Shown in pieces: positions 1-7,126 of a DNA stretch of 7,176 nucleotides (its first letter is position 1; each line of letters opens with the position of its first letter). The stretch is from Prevotellaceae bacterium (GTDB lineage: Bacteria > Bacteroidota > Bacteroidia > Bacteroidales > Bacteroidaceae), in assembly GCA_021204885.1 (NCBI GenBank), contig JAJPYP010000120.1, forward strand, positions 5,488 to 12,663, written 5' to 3'. Both the position numbers and the translations under genes were made by a program. A model generated the notes under the pieces. That model made no database searches. It was not told where the DNA came from and worked only from the letters and a program-made list of their open reading frames with translations.

Positions 1-154
1 ACGATTTCGTTAAGCCAAATGAGCAGTGCAAGCTTGCTTGAATACTGCCATGGCGAGAAATTGTCGCATGAAATGCAACGATTTCGTTAAGCCAAATGAG
101 CAGTGCAAGCTTGCTTGAATACTGCCATGGCGGGAAATTGTCGCATGAAATGCA
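1..154. repeat. Two tandem copies of a structured 77-bp repeat
   Basis: Positions 1-77 and 78-154 are direct repeats that differ at one base (A56 versus G133). The array ends at 154, and since copy 1 begins at the window edge more copies may lie to the left. Each unit is rich in short inverted repeats. GCAGT (23-27) pairs with ACTGC (44-48), and inside that CAAG (29-32) pairs with CTTG (37-40). GCAT and ATGC surround GAA at 66-76, and AACGA/TCGTT spans the unit junction. The unit also carries a 23-codon reading frame (ATG at 19, stop at 88-90 in the next copy). I see no protein family in it and regard it as incidental. The high identity implies recent duplication or active maintenance. The function is unknown: a dispersed intergenic repeat, a recombination hotspot or a transcribed structured RNA are all possible. 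Confidence 0.9.
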
Positions 155-168
155 ACTTTTTTCTATCG

Positions 169-185
169 TACAAACAGTTTTTGTA
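169..185. promoter_or_regulatory. Candidate operator dyad upstream of the restriction-modification operon
   Basis: TACAAACAGTTTTTGTA is a perfect inverted repeat, with 6-bp arms (169-174 and 180-185) around a 5-base spacer. It ends 15 bases before the ATG at 201, in the AT-rich leader where a promoter is expected. The ACAA...TTGT pattern resembles operators of the Xre/434-repressor family, and the first gene of the operon encodes such a helix-turn-helix domain, so autoregulation is a natural inference. A weaker half-site-like TGTACAA lies at 204-210, just inside the gene. I could not place a Bacteroidota promoter (TTTG ... TAnnTTTG) with confidence. TTTG occurs at 180-183, 186-189 and 195-198, but without the right partner spacing. 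Confidence 0.4.
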
Positions 186-200
186 TTTGAGCAATTTGAA

Positions 201-1571
201 ATGTGTACAAGAAGCAATACTTTTGGGAATAAACTAAAACAGCTCAGACTTGCAAGCGGCATTGAGTGTGAACAGATTTATAATAGCGTTGGCATTTCAC
301 CGGACACCCTTGAAGATATTGAGTCGGGCCGCGAGGTGCCCGATTGGGAAAAGATAGTGAAATTTGCCACATTGTACCAACAAGATCCGGAATGGTTGTT
401 GGCTCAACACATAAGCGACGAGGCTGTAAAATGGAATGTTCAGAACGAAGGCAAGGTTGTTTCAGAATCAACAGGTGCCGCGTACTGCCAGAGATCTTTA
501 TTTGATGGGACTTCTTTTTACAATCCATACAAATTGGAAAGTCGCCGTTATATTGGAAGTAAGGCGAAACTTATTGACTGGATAATGGGTGTGGTAAGAA
601 TTGAGTCTCCTGATGCCCACACTTTCTGTGATATTTTTTCGGGAACGGGCTCTGTGGCTAACAGAGCTTTAGATATTTATGACAAGGTGATAATAAACGA
701 CACGCTCCTGTCAAATAACGTGATTTATGATGCATTCTTCGGAAAAGGCGATTGGAACAGGGACAAACTATGCCGTATTTTGGATGAATATAATGCGTTA
801 AAACCCGAGGAAGTGGACGAGAACTGGTTTTCAAAGAATTATGGGGGTAAGTTCTTTTCGAATGACGTGGCGAAAATGATAGGGTATGTGAGACAGGATA
901 TAGAAAACAGAAAGTTCTCCTTGACAGAAAAAGAGTTTAACATATTGCTTGCATCATTGATTTACAGCATAGACCGCGTGGCAAATACCGTCGGGCACTA
1001 TGATGCTTATATAAAGAAGACAATAAAGCCGCAGGAGTTTTCCTTTAGGTTGGTCAATGCCCGTTCTTTTGACAATGTTGAGATATATCGGGAGGATGCC
1101 AATGAGCTGGCCAAAAAGATTAAGGTTGATGTCGTATACTTGGATCCTCCTTACAATTCACGACAATACTGTCGTTTCTATCACGTATATGAGACACTCG
1201 TCAAATGGAATATGCCCGAACTTTATGGCGTGGCGTTAAAGCCCAAGCCGGAAAACATGAGCCTCTATTGCACCTCGAAGGCTGTGGACGCATTTGAGGA
1301 TCTTGTCTTTTCCATCGATGCCAAGGTGGTAGTCGTATCATACAACAATACATACAATTCAAAGAGCAGTTCTTCGAAAAACAAGATACGTCTCAGTGAG
1401 ATAAAGCAGATTCTTGACAGTTGCGGGACCACGACAATATACGAACACCAACACCAGTTCTTCAATGCCGGAAAAACAAGCTTCGAGGACCATAAAGAAT
1501 TTTTATTTGTCACCAAAATCGATGATACAAAACGGGATAAATCGCTCACCTCTCTTTTACGTTGGAGATAA
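201..1571 (+). CDS. HTH-fused N6-adenine DNA methyltransferase (Type IIS modification subunit 1, putative autoregulator)
   Basis: This 456-residue protein is predicted to transfer a methyl group from S-adenosylmethionine to adenine N6 on one strand of the recognition site. Residues about 6-70 form an Xre/Cro-like helix-turn-helix, with the HTH core at about 20-50 (the ...SPDTLEDIESGREVP... pattern). A linker runs to about 108. The D12-class methyltransferase domain follows: RRYIGSKAKL at 115-124, the AdoMet-binding FSGTGS at 146-151, ND at 167-168, TVGHYDAY at 263-270 and catalytic DPPYNSRQY at 315-323. The layout resembles FokI-type adenine methylases. The frame is open from ATG 96, but that start lies inside the second 77-bp repeat and adds residues with no domain. 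ATG 201 starts just before the HTH, so I chose it. No clear Shine-Dalgarno sequence is visible. The gene heads the operon, its last 50 nt overlap the next gene, and the HTH probably represses the operon through the dyad at 169-185. Confidence 0.88.
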   Translation: MCTRSNTFGNKLKQLRLASGIECEQIYNSVGISPDTLEDIESGREVPDWEKIVKFATLYQQDPEWLLAQHISDEAVKWNVQNEGKVVSESTGAAYCQRSLFDGTSFYNPYKLESRRYIGSKAKLIDWIMGVVRIESPDAHTFCDIFSGTGSVANRALDIYDKVIINDTLLSNNVIYDAFFGKGDWNRDKLCRILDEYNALKPEEVDENWFSKNYGGKFFSNDVAKMIGYVRQDIENRKFSLTEKEFNILLASLIYSIDRVANTVGHYDAYIKKTIKPQEFSFRLVNARSFDNVEIYREDANELAKKIKVDVVYLDPPYNSRQYCRFYHVYETLVKWNMPELYGVALKPKPENMSLYCTSKAVDAFEDLVFSIDAKVVVVSYNNTYNSKSSSSKNKIRLSEIKQILDSCGTTTIYEHQHQFFNAGKTSFEDHKEFLFVTKIDDTKRDKSLTSLLRWR

Positions 1572-2430
1572 ATATAAACTGATAAAAGAGATAAAGACAC
1601 ACTTTCCTGACAAGATAGGAAGGTTTGTAGAGCCTTTTGTGGGTGGTGGGTCTGTATTCTTGAATGTTGATGCAAGAGAGTTCATTCTTAATGATATTGA
1701 CAGCTATGTCATTGCATTGCACAAATATTTGTGCAATCAGTCGAGAAAGTCTGATCTTTTTTTTGAGAATCTATTCAACATTATCGATGATTATGGTCTC
1801 TCATGCTCATTCCACAATGATATCGTTCCTGTTGAGTTGAAAACGCGATACCCCAAGACCTATTTTGCCAAATACAATAAGAACGCTTACATAAAACTTA
1901 GGACAGATTACAATCAATCAGACAGGAGCGACATTTCTGTTCTGTACATATTACTTATATATGGATTTAACAGGATGTTGCGCTTTAACAGGTTTAACGA
2001 TTTCAATTTGCCGGTAGGCAATGTCGATTTCAATAAAAACGTCTACGATGCTTTGAAAAGATATTTTGAGATTGTGAGCGTAAAACAGCCCAAGTGGTTT
2101 AATGAGGATTTTCGTACATTTTTGAACGATATAAATTGGCAGGAAGATGATTTCGTATATCTCGACCCTCCCTATTTAATTACCTTCAGTGAGTATAATA
2201 AATTGTGGAACGAGGATACGGAAGCGGACTTGCTTTCATTCCTTGACAGGATGAACGGCATGAATGTAAAGTTCGCCATTTCCAATGTGACACATTACAA
2301 GGGTAAGACAAACGATTCTTTTTTGTCATGGGCTCGACAATATAACAGCTATCCTATAAAAAGTAATTATATTAGTTATCATGACAACACGATAAAACAA
2401 TTTAATGAAGTTCTTATAACTAATTATTGA
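1522..2430 (+). CDS. Dam-like D12-class N6-adenine DNA methyltransferase (Type IIS modification subunit 2)
   Basis: This is a 302-residue adenine-N6 methyltransferase, close to the usual length of Dam/DpnM-type enzymes. In order it shows LFYVGDKYKL (11-20), AdoMet-binding FVEPFVGGGSVFLN (35-48), ND (57-58), the RFNRFNDFNLPVG segment (154-166, equivalent to the FNxPxG region of Dam-like enzymes) and catalytic DPPY (215-218). The frame is open further upstream, with ATGs at 1414 and 1465. ATG 1522 puts the YVGDK motif at residue 13, as expected for the family, and leaves a 50-nt overlap with the upstream gene in another frame, so I prefer it. The long overlap suggests translational coupling. 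It probably methylates the strand of the asymmetric site that the first enzyme leaves unmodified. Similarity to Dam would fit a GATC-containing site such as GGATC, but specificity cannot be read directly. Confidence 0.88.
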   Translation: MIQNGINRSPLFYVGDKYKLIKEIKTHFPDKIGRFVEPFVGGGSVFLNVDAREFILNDIDSYVIALHKYLCNQSRKSDLFFENLFNIIDDYGLSCSFHNDIVPVELKTRYPKTYFAKYNKNAYIKLRTDYNQSDRSDISVLYILLIYGFNRMLRFNRFNDFNLPVGNVDFNKNVYDALKRYFEIVSVKQPKWFNEDFRTFLNDINWQEDDFVYLDPPYLITFSEYNKLWNEDTEADLLSFLDRMNGMNVKFAISNVTHYKGKTNDSFLSWARQYNSYPIKSNYISYHDNTIKQFNEVLITNY

Positions 2431-2435
2431 CGGAT

Positions 2436-4097
2436 ATGGTTGACAGAAAGCAAAAAGAAAACTTGAGTGAGGGGGAAAAGGTTCAAAAGCGTAAAATGAG
2501 AGCCCCTGAGTATAAGCCATTGCTTTATACTACGACCGTCAGAAATCCTGAAAGGTATAAGGATTTCATGCACATATTAAAAAAATTCGACAATCAATTA
2601 TTGACGGACAGTACGATAGAGGCTTTTGAAAGGGAAGTCTTCAAGATTGGACTTTACCGCCCGGTTCTCTATCCGGAATCGGTTAAAAAGAAATGGGCTG
2701 ATACAAATAGAGGAGAATTGGGGGATATTGCCTTGACCGACAGTGAAACTAAAGAGATCTACGACTTGAACGACCCTCTTAAAAATCCCGGAATTAAAGG
2801 GCATAAAGATGCCGGTTTCAACCGTGGTTGGCAGACACGGTTCAATACGCAGTTCTTGCTTATGAAAACGTTGGGATTTGTCTATTACAACATGGGAGAG
2901 AAGATACATTTTTCCCAGACAGGCGATAAACTTGCCCAAAGCGTGGAAATAAAGATTGACAATGGTATTGTTTCAAGGGAGGTTGTCCACCCTGAATATG
3001 AGCAAAAGGCTTTTTTGCAGGCTATGTCCAGACAACAGAGGTGCAACCCGTTTATACGTGAACTTAATGACAATATTCCACTGATATTGCTATTGCAGGT
3101 GATAAGGCTGTTAAACGCTGATGATGAATATAACAACTGTGGAGTGTCTTATAAAGAACTGCCTCTTTTTATCTTTTGGAAAAATAATGACGCGGCACTA
3201 CTTTACGAAAGGATAAAACAATTAAGGAAGGAATATAAATACACTCCTTCGCCGGAAGTTATTCAAGATATATGCATCAATGAGATTCTTGGTGGTTTTA
3301 AGACATTCAAGTTAAAAAGTATCGTTTCTGAATACCCGGATGATTATATAAGGAAAATGAGGATGACCGGTCTTATCTCCTTTCGGGGTGGCGGACGCTT
3401 CATTGACATAAATCATAATGCTGACGAGGAAGTAGACTATATACTCAAAAAGTATGCTACATATCAGAAATACACCGATGAACGAGCTTATTTCGAGTAC
3501 ATGTCAAAGATTGACACCAAACTGTTTGATATTTTAGCCGCCGCCATATCAAAGACAGATGCCGCCGAGAAGTTAAAGAAATGGATTTCTGTATATGACT
3601 GGAACACTATCAAGAAAGAATTGGTGAATCTTAGCAAGCGCTTGCCGTCAAAAGATGATGTTCTCAGGTTCTTGCCACAACCTGCAAGACTTGAATTTCT
3701 GACAGCTATCGCAATTAAGTCAAAACTGCCGGAAGTAGTTGTGGTGCCGAATTATAGTTGTGACGATGAGGGATTGCCAACGTCAACTGCGGGCGGGAAC
3801 AAGGGTGATATTGAGTGTTACGAGCACTCCAACGGTATTCTTGTAGAGGTGACAATGGCGGAAGGGCGGACACAAACAATGATGGAGATATGGCCTATTG
3901 AGAGGCATCTGAAAGACTTTAAAGATACCGCCATGTTGGATGATGCTCAATGTATGTTTGTCGCGCCATCTATTTTCATTGATTCATATAATCAGATTGG
4001 ATATGTCAAATTTAGATATAATGAAATCATACGTCCGTTTACCATCATACAATTCGTTGATTATCTATCAACGAACAAACAATTATATAGATCGTGA
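2436..4097 (+). CDS. AlwI / N.BspD6I-type Type IIS restriction endonuclease (or nickase)
   Basis: This 553-residue nuclease belongs with the Type IIS AlwI, PleI, MlyI and nicking N.BspD6I enzymes. The N-terminal part has the family-like KPLLYTTTVRNPERYKDF stretch (27-44) and a Trp/Arg-rich GWQTRFNTQF (131-140), probably the DNA-recognition region. The C-terminal part carries a PD-(D/E)XK-like core: E420 (RLEFLTA), D458 (GDIE), E471 in EVT, then Q480 and E484, followed by ERH at 489-491. From memory, the N.BspD6I active site is E418, D456, E469 and E482; the spacings of 38, 13 and 13 match exactly. The usual DxK/ExK is ExT here, as in that family. ATG 2436 lies 5 nt after the upstream stop. 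TTG 2427, overlapping that stop, is an alternative that adds three residues. It cuts unmethylated DNA, and the two methylases upstream protect the host. No small-subunit gene follows. Confidence 0.83.
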   Translation: MVDRKQKENLSEGEKVQKRKMRAPEYKPLLYTTTVRNPERYKDFMHILKKFDNQLLTDSTIEAFEREVFKIGLYRPVLYPESVKKKWADTNRGELGDIALTDSETKEIYDLNDPLKNPGIKGHKDAGFNRGWQTRFNTQFLLMKTLGFVYYNMGEKIHFSQTGDKLAQSVEIKIDNGIVSREVVHPEYEQKAFLQAMSRQQRCNPFIRELNDNIPLILLLQVIRLLNADDEYNNCGVSYKELPLFIFWKNNDAALLYERIKQLRKEYKYTPSPEVIQDICINEILGGFKTFKLKSIVSEYPDDYIRKMRMTGLISFRGGGRFIDINHNADEEVDYILKKYATYQKYTDERAYFEYMSKIDTKLFDILAAAISKTDAAEKLKKWISVYDWNTIKKELVNLSKRLPSKDDVLRFLPQPARLEFLTAIAIKSKLPEVVVVPNYSCDDEGLPTSTAGGNKGDIECYEHSNGILVEVTMAEGRTQTMMEIWPIERHLKDFKDTAMLDDAQCMFVAPSIFIDSYNQIGYVKFRYNEIIRPFTIIQFVDYLSTNKQLYRS

Positions 4098-4145
4098 ATG
4101 GAGAGATAATCATCGCTCTTGAAGAATTCTTTTGGACATTGTATC

Positions 4146-4174
4146 AAGCCATTCACAACGTTGAAGCGTGGCTT
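4146..4174. terminator. Possible bidirectional hairpin between convergent operons
   Basis: In the 76-bp convergent gap, AAGCCA (4146-4151) pairs with TGGCTT (4169-4174). An inner TTCA/TGAA stem (4152-4155 with 4162-4165) has a 3-base bulge and a 6-base loop. The right arm ends in the last base of the mcrC stop codon. The position suits termination for both operons, but only a short T run (TTT, 4173-4175) follows on the plus strand and the stem is weak, so this is tentative. The rest of the gap shows no gene or other motif. Confidence 0.3.
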
Positions 4175-5220
4175 TAATAGTCGATGCAGGCGGCTATCGC
4201 GTCGAGTTGCTCCTTGATGGCATTAAAGTCTGTATTTAAGTCAAGTGTTTTCACCATGATGCGGCTTTTGCCGATGATAGCATCGACATCGGGGGTAATC
4301 TCCTCGTCGGTCTTGGCGTAAAGCAATATGCCGCTTGCGTTGCCGCTGTTCTCCACGTCCATGTTTTTCACGTAAGTGAATATCTGGTATAGGTTGTGTG
4401 AGTGGACGGTGTGTTTGTCGTAGTGTTGTTGCATGGTGCTGCCATAGTATTTCGTGTCGATGATGAGCGCTTTTCCCGTTCCGTGCAACACAATGTCGCT
4501 CTGCATCGCCGGCAGGGATTTCGTACCTTTGGTCTCTCCGGTGATGTTCCATGGTATCTTGTCCGCATTGGGGGAGAGTGCTTTGTGGTGGGTGCGGTAG
4601 AAAGCCAGCACGAAGTGTTCAAACAGGTGGTTCATTTGCTCGTCGCGGAAAGCGGCCATACGGTAAGTACCGCTTTCGGTGGTGAGGAGCATGTTATCGA
4701 TGATGAAGCGGCACACGTTCATCAGCATGGCGTAGGCTTGGTCGTCGCGGTGGTAAACCAATCTATCCCAGGGTATGCGGTGAATGTCTGTCTGGCCCAC
4801 TTCCTTGAAATACGGTAAAAGTTGTCGCAGCCGCGCTCTTCTGGCACTGTCCACAGCCGGCTCGCGCAGCATAAGCGTAAGGGTGGTTTTCAATATGCGG
4901 TTGAGCAGGTTATTCTCTGAGAATTCATCATACACACATCCCAATTCATTACGGCAACACATCTTGTTCCCGATGGTGCCACGCATGTCAAGCCGCCCTT
5001 TCAGTGTAGGGAGACTTTCTGTGTGCTCCACATACTCACGGTGCAGCCCGCGTTTCAGTTGCGAGGAGACGCCTTTGTAGAGTATTTCTGCAAAGAGGTC
5101 GTGGATGTGCTCGAACGTTTCTCCGGCAATATACTCGTAGTTCCTCTTCTGCAACACCGAGAAAGCGTAGGACAACATGTAGTAGATGTTGCGTATGAGT
5201 ATGCTTTTGTCCTTAGTCAT
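4174..5220 (-). CDS. mcrC: McrC, nuclease subunit of the McrBC modification-dependent restriction system
   Basis: This 348-residue protein is the endonuclease partner of McrB. In the family, McrC binds the McrB hexamer, stimulates its GTPase and cuts DNA between modified-cytosine sites. The N-terminal half (ILIRNIYYMLSYAF, then residues about 30-140 with LKGRLDMRG and FSENNLLNRIL) is typical of McrC. The C-terminal PD-(D/E)XK nuclease shows SDIVL (D242) and LIIDTKYYG (D255, K257), followed by HNLYQIFTYV (275-284). In E. coli McrC, also 348 residues, the catalytic set is D244, D257 and K259 from memory, a near-identical placement. The frame is open to 5307, but ATG 5220 gives the family length and overlaps the mcrB stop by 8 nt, the usual coupled arrangement; the upstream extension is merely mcrB sequence in another frame. 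GC content is higher here than in the restriction-modification genes. Confidence 0.93.
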   Translation of the reverse strand: MTKDKSILIRNIYYMLSYAFSVLQKRNYEYIAGETFEHIHDLFAEILYKGVSSQLKRGLHREYVEHTESLPTLKGRLDMRGTIGNKMCCRNELGCVYDEFSENNLLNRILKTTLTLMLREPAVDSARRARLRQLLPYFKEVGQTDIHRIPWDRLVYHRDDQAYAMLMNVCRFIIDNMLLTTESGTYRMAAFRDEQMNHLFEHFVLAFYRTHHKALSPNADKIPWNITGETKGTKSLPAMQSDIVLHGTGKALIIDTKYYGSTMQQHYDKHTVHSHNLYQIFTYVKNMDVENSGNASGILLYAKTDEEITPDVDAIIGKSRIMVKTLDLNTDFNAIKEQLDAIAACIDY

Positions 5221-7126
5221 GGAAAATGCCGTTGAATTTCTCCGCCCATTTGCCCACTTCTTTGGGGTTGTCGAACCAATACTCTTGCAACATCGGCAGG
5301 ATGTCATATTTCACCACCGCTTCCAACCACTTGTCGGTAACGGCTTTTTCCGTGCACAGGTAGCTGTGTCCTATCTCGAAGCCGCTGCCTAAGGAGGCGT
5401 CTTCGGCAATGTCTTTGTTCAACTCTTTCAACAGCTCTACAAGTTCGTTCAACCGTGCATTGTTTTTCTCTTTCAGGTAGGCCTTGAAGCCATCGGTGTC
5501 GAAGCTGGGATGCATCTCATAGAAGCTGAACCGGCGGCGCAGGGCGTAATCTATCAAGGCAAGGCTGCGGTCGGCAGTGTTCATCATGCCGATGATATAG
5601 AGGTTTTGAGGAACGGAGAAACGCTCGTCCCGATAGGCTAAAGTAACCGCTTCCCCACGGTAATCGTTTTCTATAAGCATGAGCAATTCGCCGAATATCT
5701 TCGAGAGGTTTCCCCGGTTTATTTCATCGATAATGAAGAAGTAGGCATGGTCCGGGTCGCTATAGGCACGCTTGCAGAAACGGTAGAACACACCCTCCTT
5801 CAATTCAAAGGTATTGCCGGCCGGCTTGTAACCCATTACGAAGTCTTCGTATGCATAGTTTTGGTGAAACTGGATCAGTTCAATGCGGCTGTTGTCTTTT
5901 TTGCCTGTCATGGCTTGTGCCAAGCGGCGTGCGCAGAATGTCTTGCCCACACCGGGCGCCCCTTGCAGTATAACGTTCTTCTTGGTCTTGACAAGCTGTT
6001 GCAAGGTATCATACTCCTTTTCGGTCATGAATACTTCACGAAGGAATTCGTCTTTGCCGTAGGAAGACTCGCCTGGCTGTGGGGTAGGGTTGTCATCGAG
6101 CAAGTCATTCAGGCTCTTTATATATTCCGGATAAGGAGTCAAATCCGTCAATGTCTTTAGTTCCATTGGGGGTTGTTCACATGTCCATTCTCCTACTTTC
6201 TCCCAATTCACTTTTTTGCCGTGTTTAAATGCTTTTCTACTGGTGTAATACTGGTATCTGCTCGACACTGTACCTTGCCCGATGAGGCAGTTATCTTCAT
6301 TAAGGGCGTAAACTACATCATCAGGTCTCATATCATAATAAAACGCACAAGGCGAATAGCTGTCATTGGTGTACTCGTTTCCGTTTCCGTAAATCTCCGC
6401 TATATGGTTGCTTATGTCTTGTTGACCGGCATAATTACTCAAAGCGTCTAACTTGTCCCATCCCAAATACATTCTGCCGCTTTTCACACATTCGTCCCAA
6501 TTACATGCTCTCTTACCGGGAGTGAAAATCCATGTCCGTCTGAATAAGTTTAGTAGTTCTTCATAGAATTCATATAAATCTTTCTTGCCTTTCTTATCAT
6601 ATAGATAACGCTGGATGTCTGATATCGCCATACTATGTGGGTCTGCCAAACCATAATGTATGGCTGCTTTCTCTAACATATTCCGATTGTACATGGGGAT
6701 TAACTGTTCATTTGAGTAGAGAAAAGCAATTTTCCATTTAACTACCTCTCCAAACGTATCTATTTTATCGATGACGGTTAAATCTCGGTTACGTGCACAA
6801 GTGGCAATTTCAATTACTGCGTCGCGCACAGCGGTATAAGCCTCTTGGGCTGTAGGCTTGCCAAATTTCCTGTACCAAGCATAATCGTTATCCCATTGCA
6901 TTTTCTTCTTATCTGTTGGCGTATGGTCATACTTGTAAATCCCAAATTTAAAAGATGAACCGCCCCATATTGATCCCAAATAGTCGGTCTTACTTTCCAA
7001 CCAGTAACAGAACGAGTCTGTTTTATTAAGATTCGTGTACTTCTCCAAAGGCATCTCGCCAAGCGTTTCCAATGGAAATTCCTTTAAGAATTGATTGTAT
7101 AAATTCCTTCTTTCTACAGCAATCAT
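5213..7126 (-). CDS. mcrB: McrB, AAA+ GTPase with an EVE-like modified-base reader region
   Basis: This 637-residue motor and recognition subunit of McrBC is expected to form a GTP-driven hexamer on modified DNA and to recruit McrC. The C-terminal half is the AAA+ domain: Walker A GAPGVGKT (389-396), Walker B FFIIDEINRGN (463-473), the McrB signature MNTADRS (515-521) and LRRRF (529-533). The N-terminal half differs from E. coli McrB. Residues 1-200 form a domain with YWLESKTDYLGSI, KFGIY and VKWKIAFLYS, which I recognise as recurrent in McrB relatives but cannot assign a function. Residues about 208-310 look like an EVE/PUA-clan reader (GWDKL, DVVYAL, GQGTVSSRYQYY, KKVNW), a fold that can bind modified cytosine. 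GC content changes near residue 335. The start at 7126 leaves only 50 nt of AT-rich leader, in which I found no TAnnTTTG promoter element. mcrC is coupled downstream. Confidence 0.93.
   Translation of the reverse strand: MIAVERRNLYNQFLKEFPLETLGEMPLEKYTNLNKTDSFCYWLESKTDYLGSIWGGSSFKFGIYKYDHTPTDKKKMQWDNDYAWYRKFGKPTAQEAYTAVRDAVIEIATCARNRDLTVIDKIDTFGEVVKWKIAFLYSNEQLIPMYNRNMLEKAAIHYGLADPHSMAISDIQRYLYDKKGKKDLYEFYEELLNLFRRTWIFTPGKRACNWDECVKSGRMYLGWDKLDALSNYAGQQDISNHIAEIYGNGNEYTNDSYSPCAFYYDMRPDDVVYALNEDNCLIGQGTVSSRYQYYTSRKAFKHGKKVNWEKVGEWTCEQPPMELKTLTDLTPYPEYIKSLNDLLDDNPTPQPGESSYGKDEFLREVFMTEKEYDTLQQLVKTKKNVILQGAPGVGKTFCARRLAQAMTGKKDNSRIELIQFHQNYAYEDFVMGYKPAGNTFELKEGVFYRFCKRAYSDPDHAYFFIIDEINRGNLSKIFGELLMLIENDYRGEAVTLAYRDERFSVPQNLYIIGMMNTADRSLALIDYALRRRFSFYEMHPSFDTDGFKAYLKEKNNARLNELVELLKELNKDIAEDASLGSGFEIGHSYLCTEKAVTDKWLEAVVKYDILPMLQEYWFDNPKEVGKWAEKFNGIFHD

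Noticed and set aside
19..90. 23-codon reading frame in the first repeat copy
   Set aside because: It is a by-product of the repeat unit, with no ribosome-binding site, signal peptide or recognisable family; noted within the repeat entry instead.
1..154. CRISPR array
   Set aside because: The 77-bp units are directly adjacent with no variable spacers, and no cas genes are present.
96..200. N-terminal extension of the HTH-methylase to ATG 96 or ATG 150
   Set aside because: These codons lie in the second 77-bp repeat and the AT-rich leader. The residues match no domain, the same frame in copy 1 ends in a stop at 88-90, and ATG 201 starts right before the HTH.
1265..1675. Minus-strand open frame of 136 codons
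   Set aside because: It lies opposite the methylase genes with their intact motifs, has no recognisable domain and is low-complexity at its start.
201..4097. DpnII-type two-methylase system
   Set aside because: DpnII systems pair a Dam-like enzyme with a different class of methylase and a DpnII-type endonuclease. Here both methylases are D12 class and the endonuclease carries AlwI/BspD6I motifs.
4402..4818. Plus-strand open frame of 138 codons
   Set aside because: Antisense shadow of mcrC, whose catalytic residues and family length are clear on the other strand.
5221..5307. 29-residue N-terminal extension of McrC
   Set aside because: It is mcrB coding sequence in another frame. The start at 5220 gives 348 residues and the expected 8-nt overlap with mcrB.
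5213..6028. Internal start producing a short McrB form as in E. coli
   Set aside because: A Met codon exists at residue 367 just before the AAA+ domain, but I see no convincing ribosome-binding site before it.
5747..6160. Plus-strand open frame of 137 codons
   Set aside because: Antisense to the McrB Walker A and Walker B region; no independent support.
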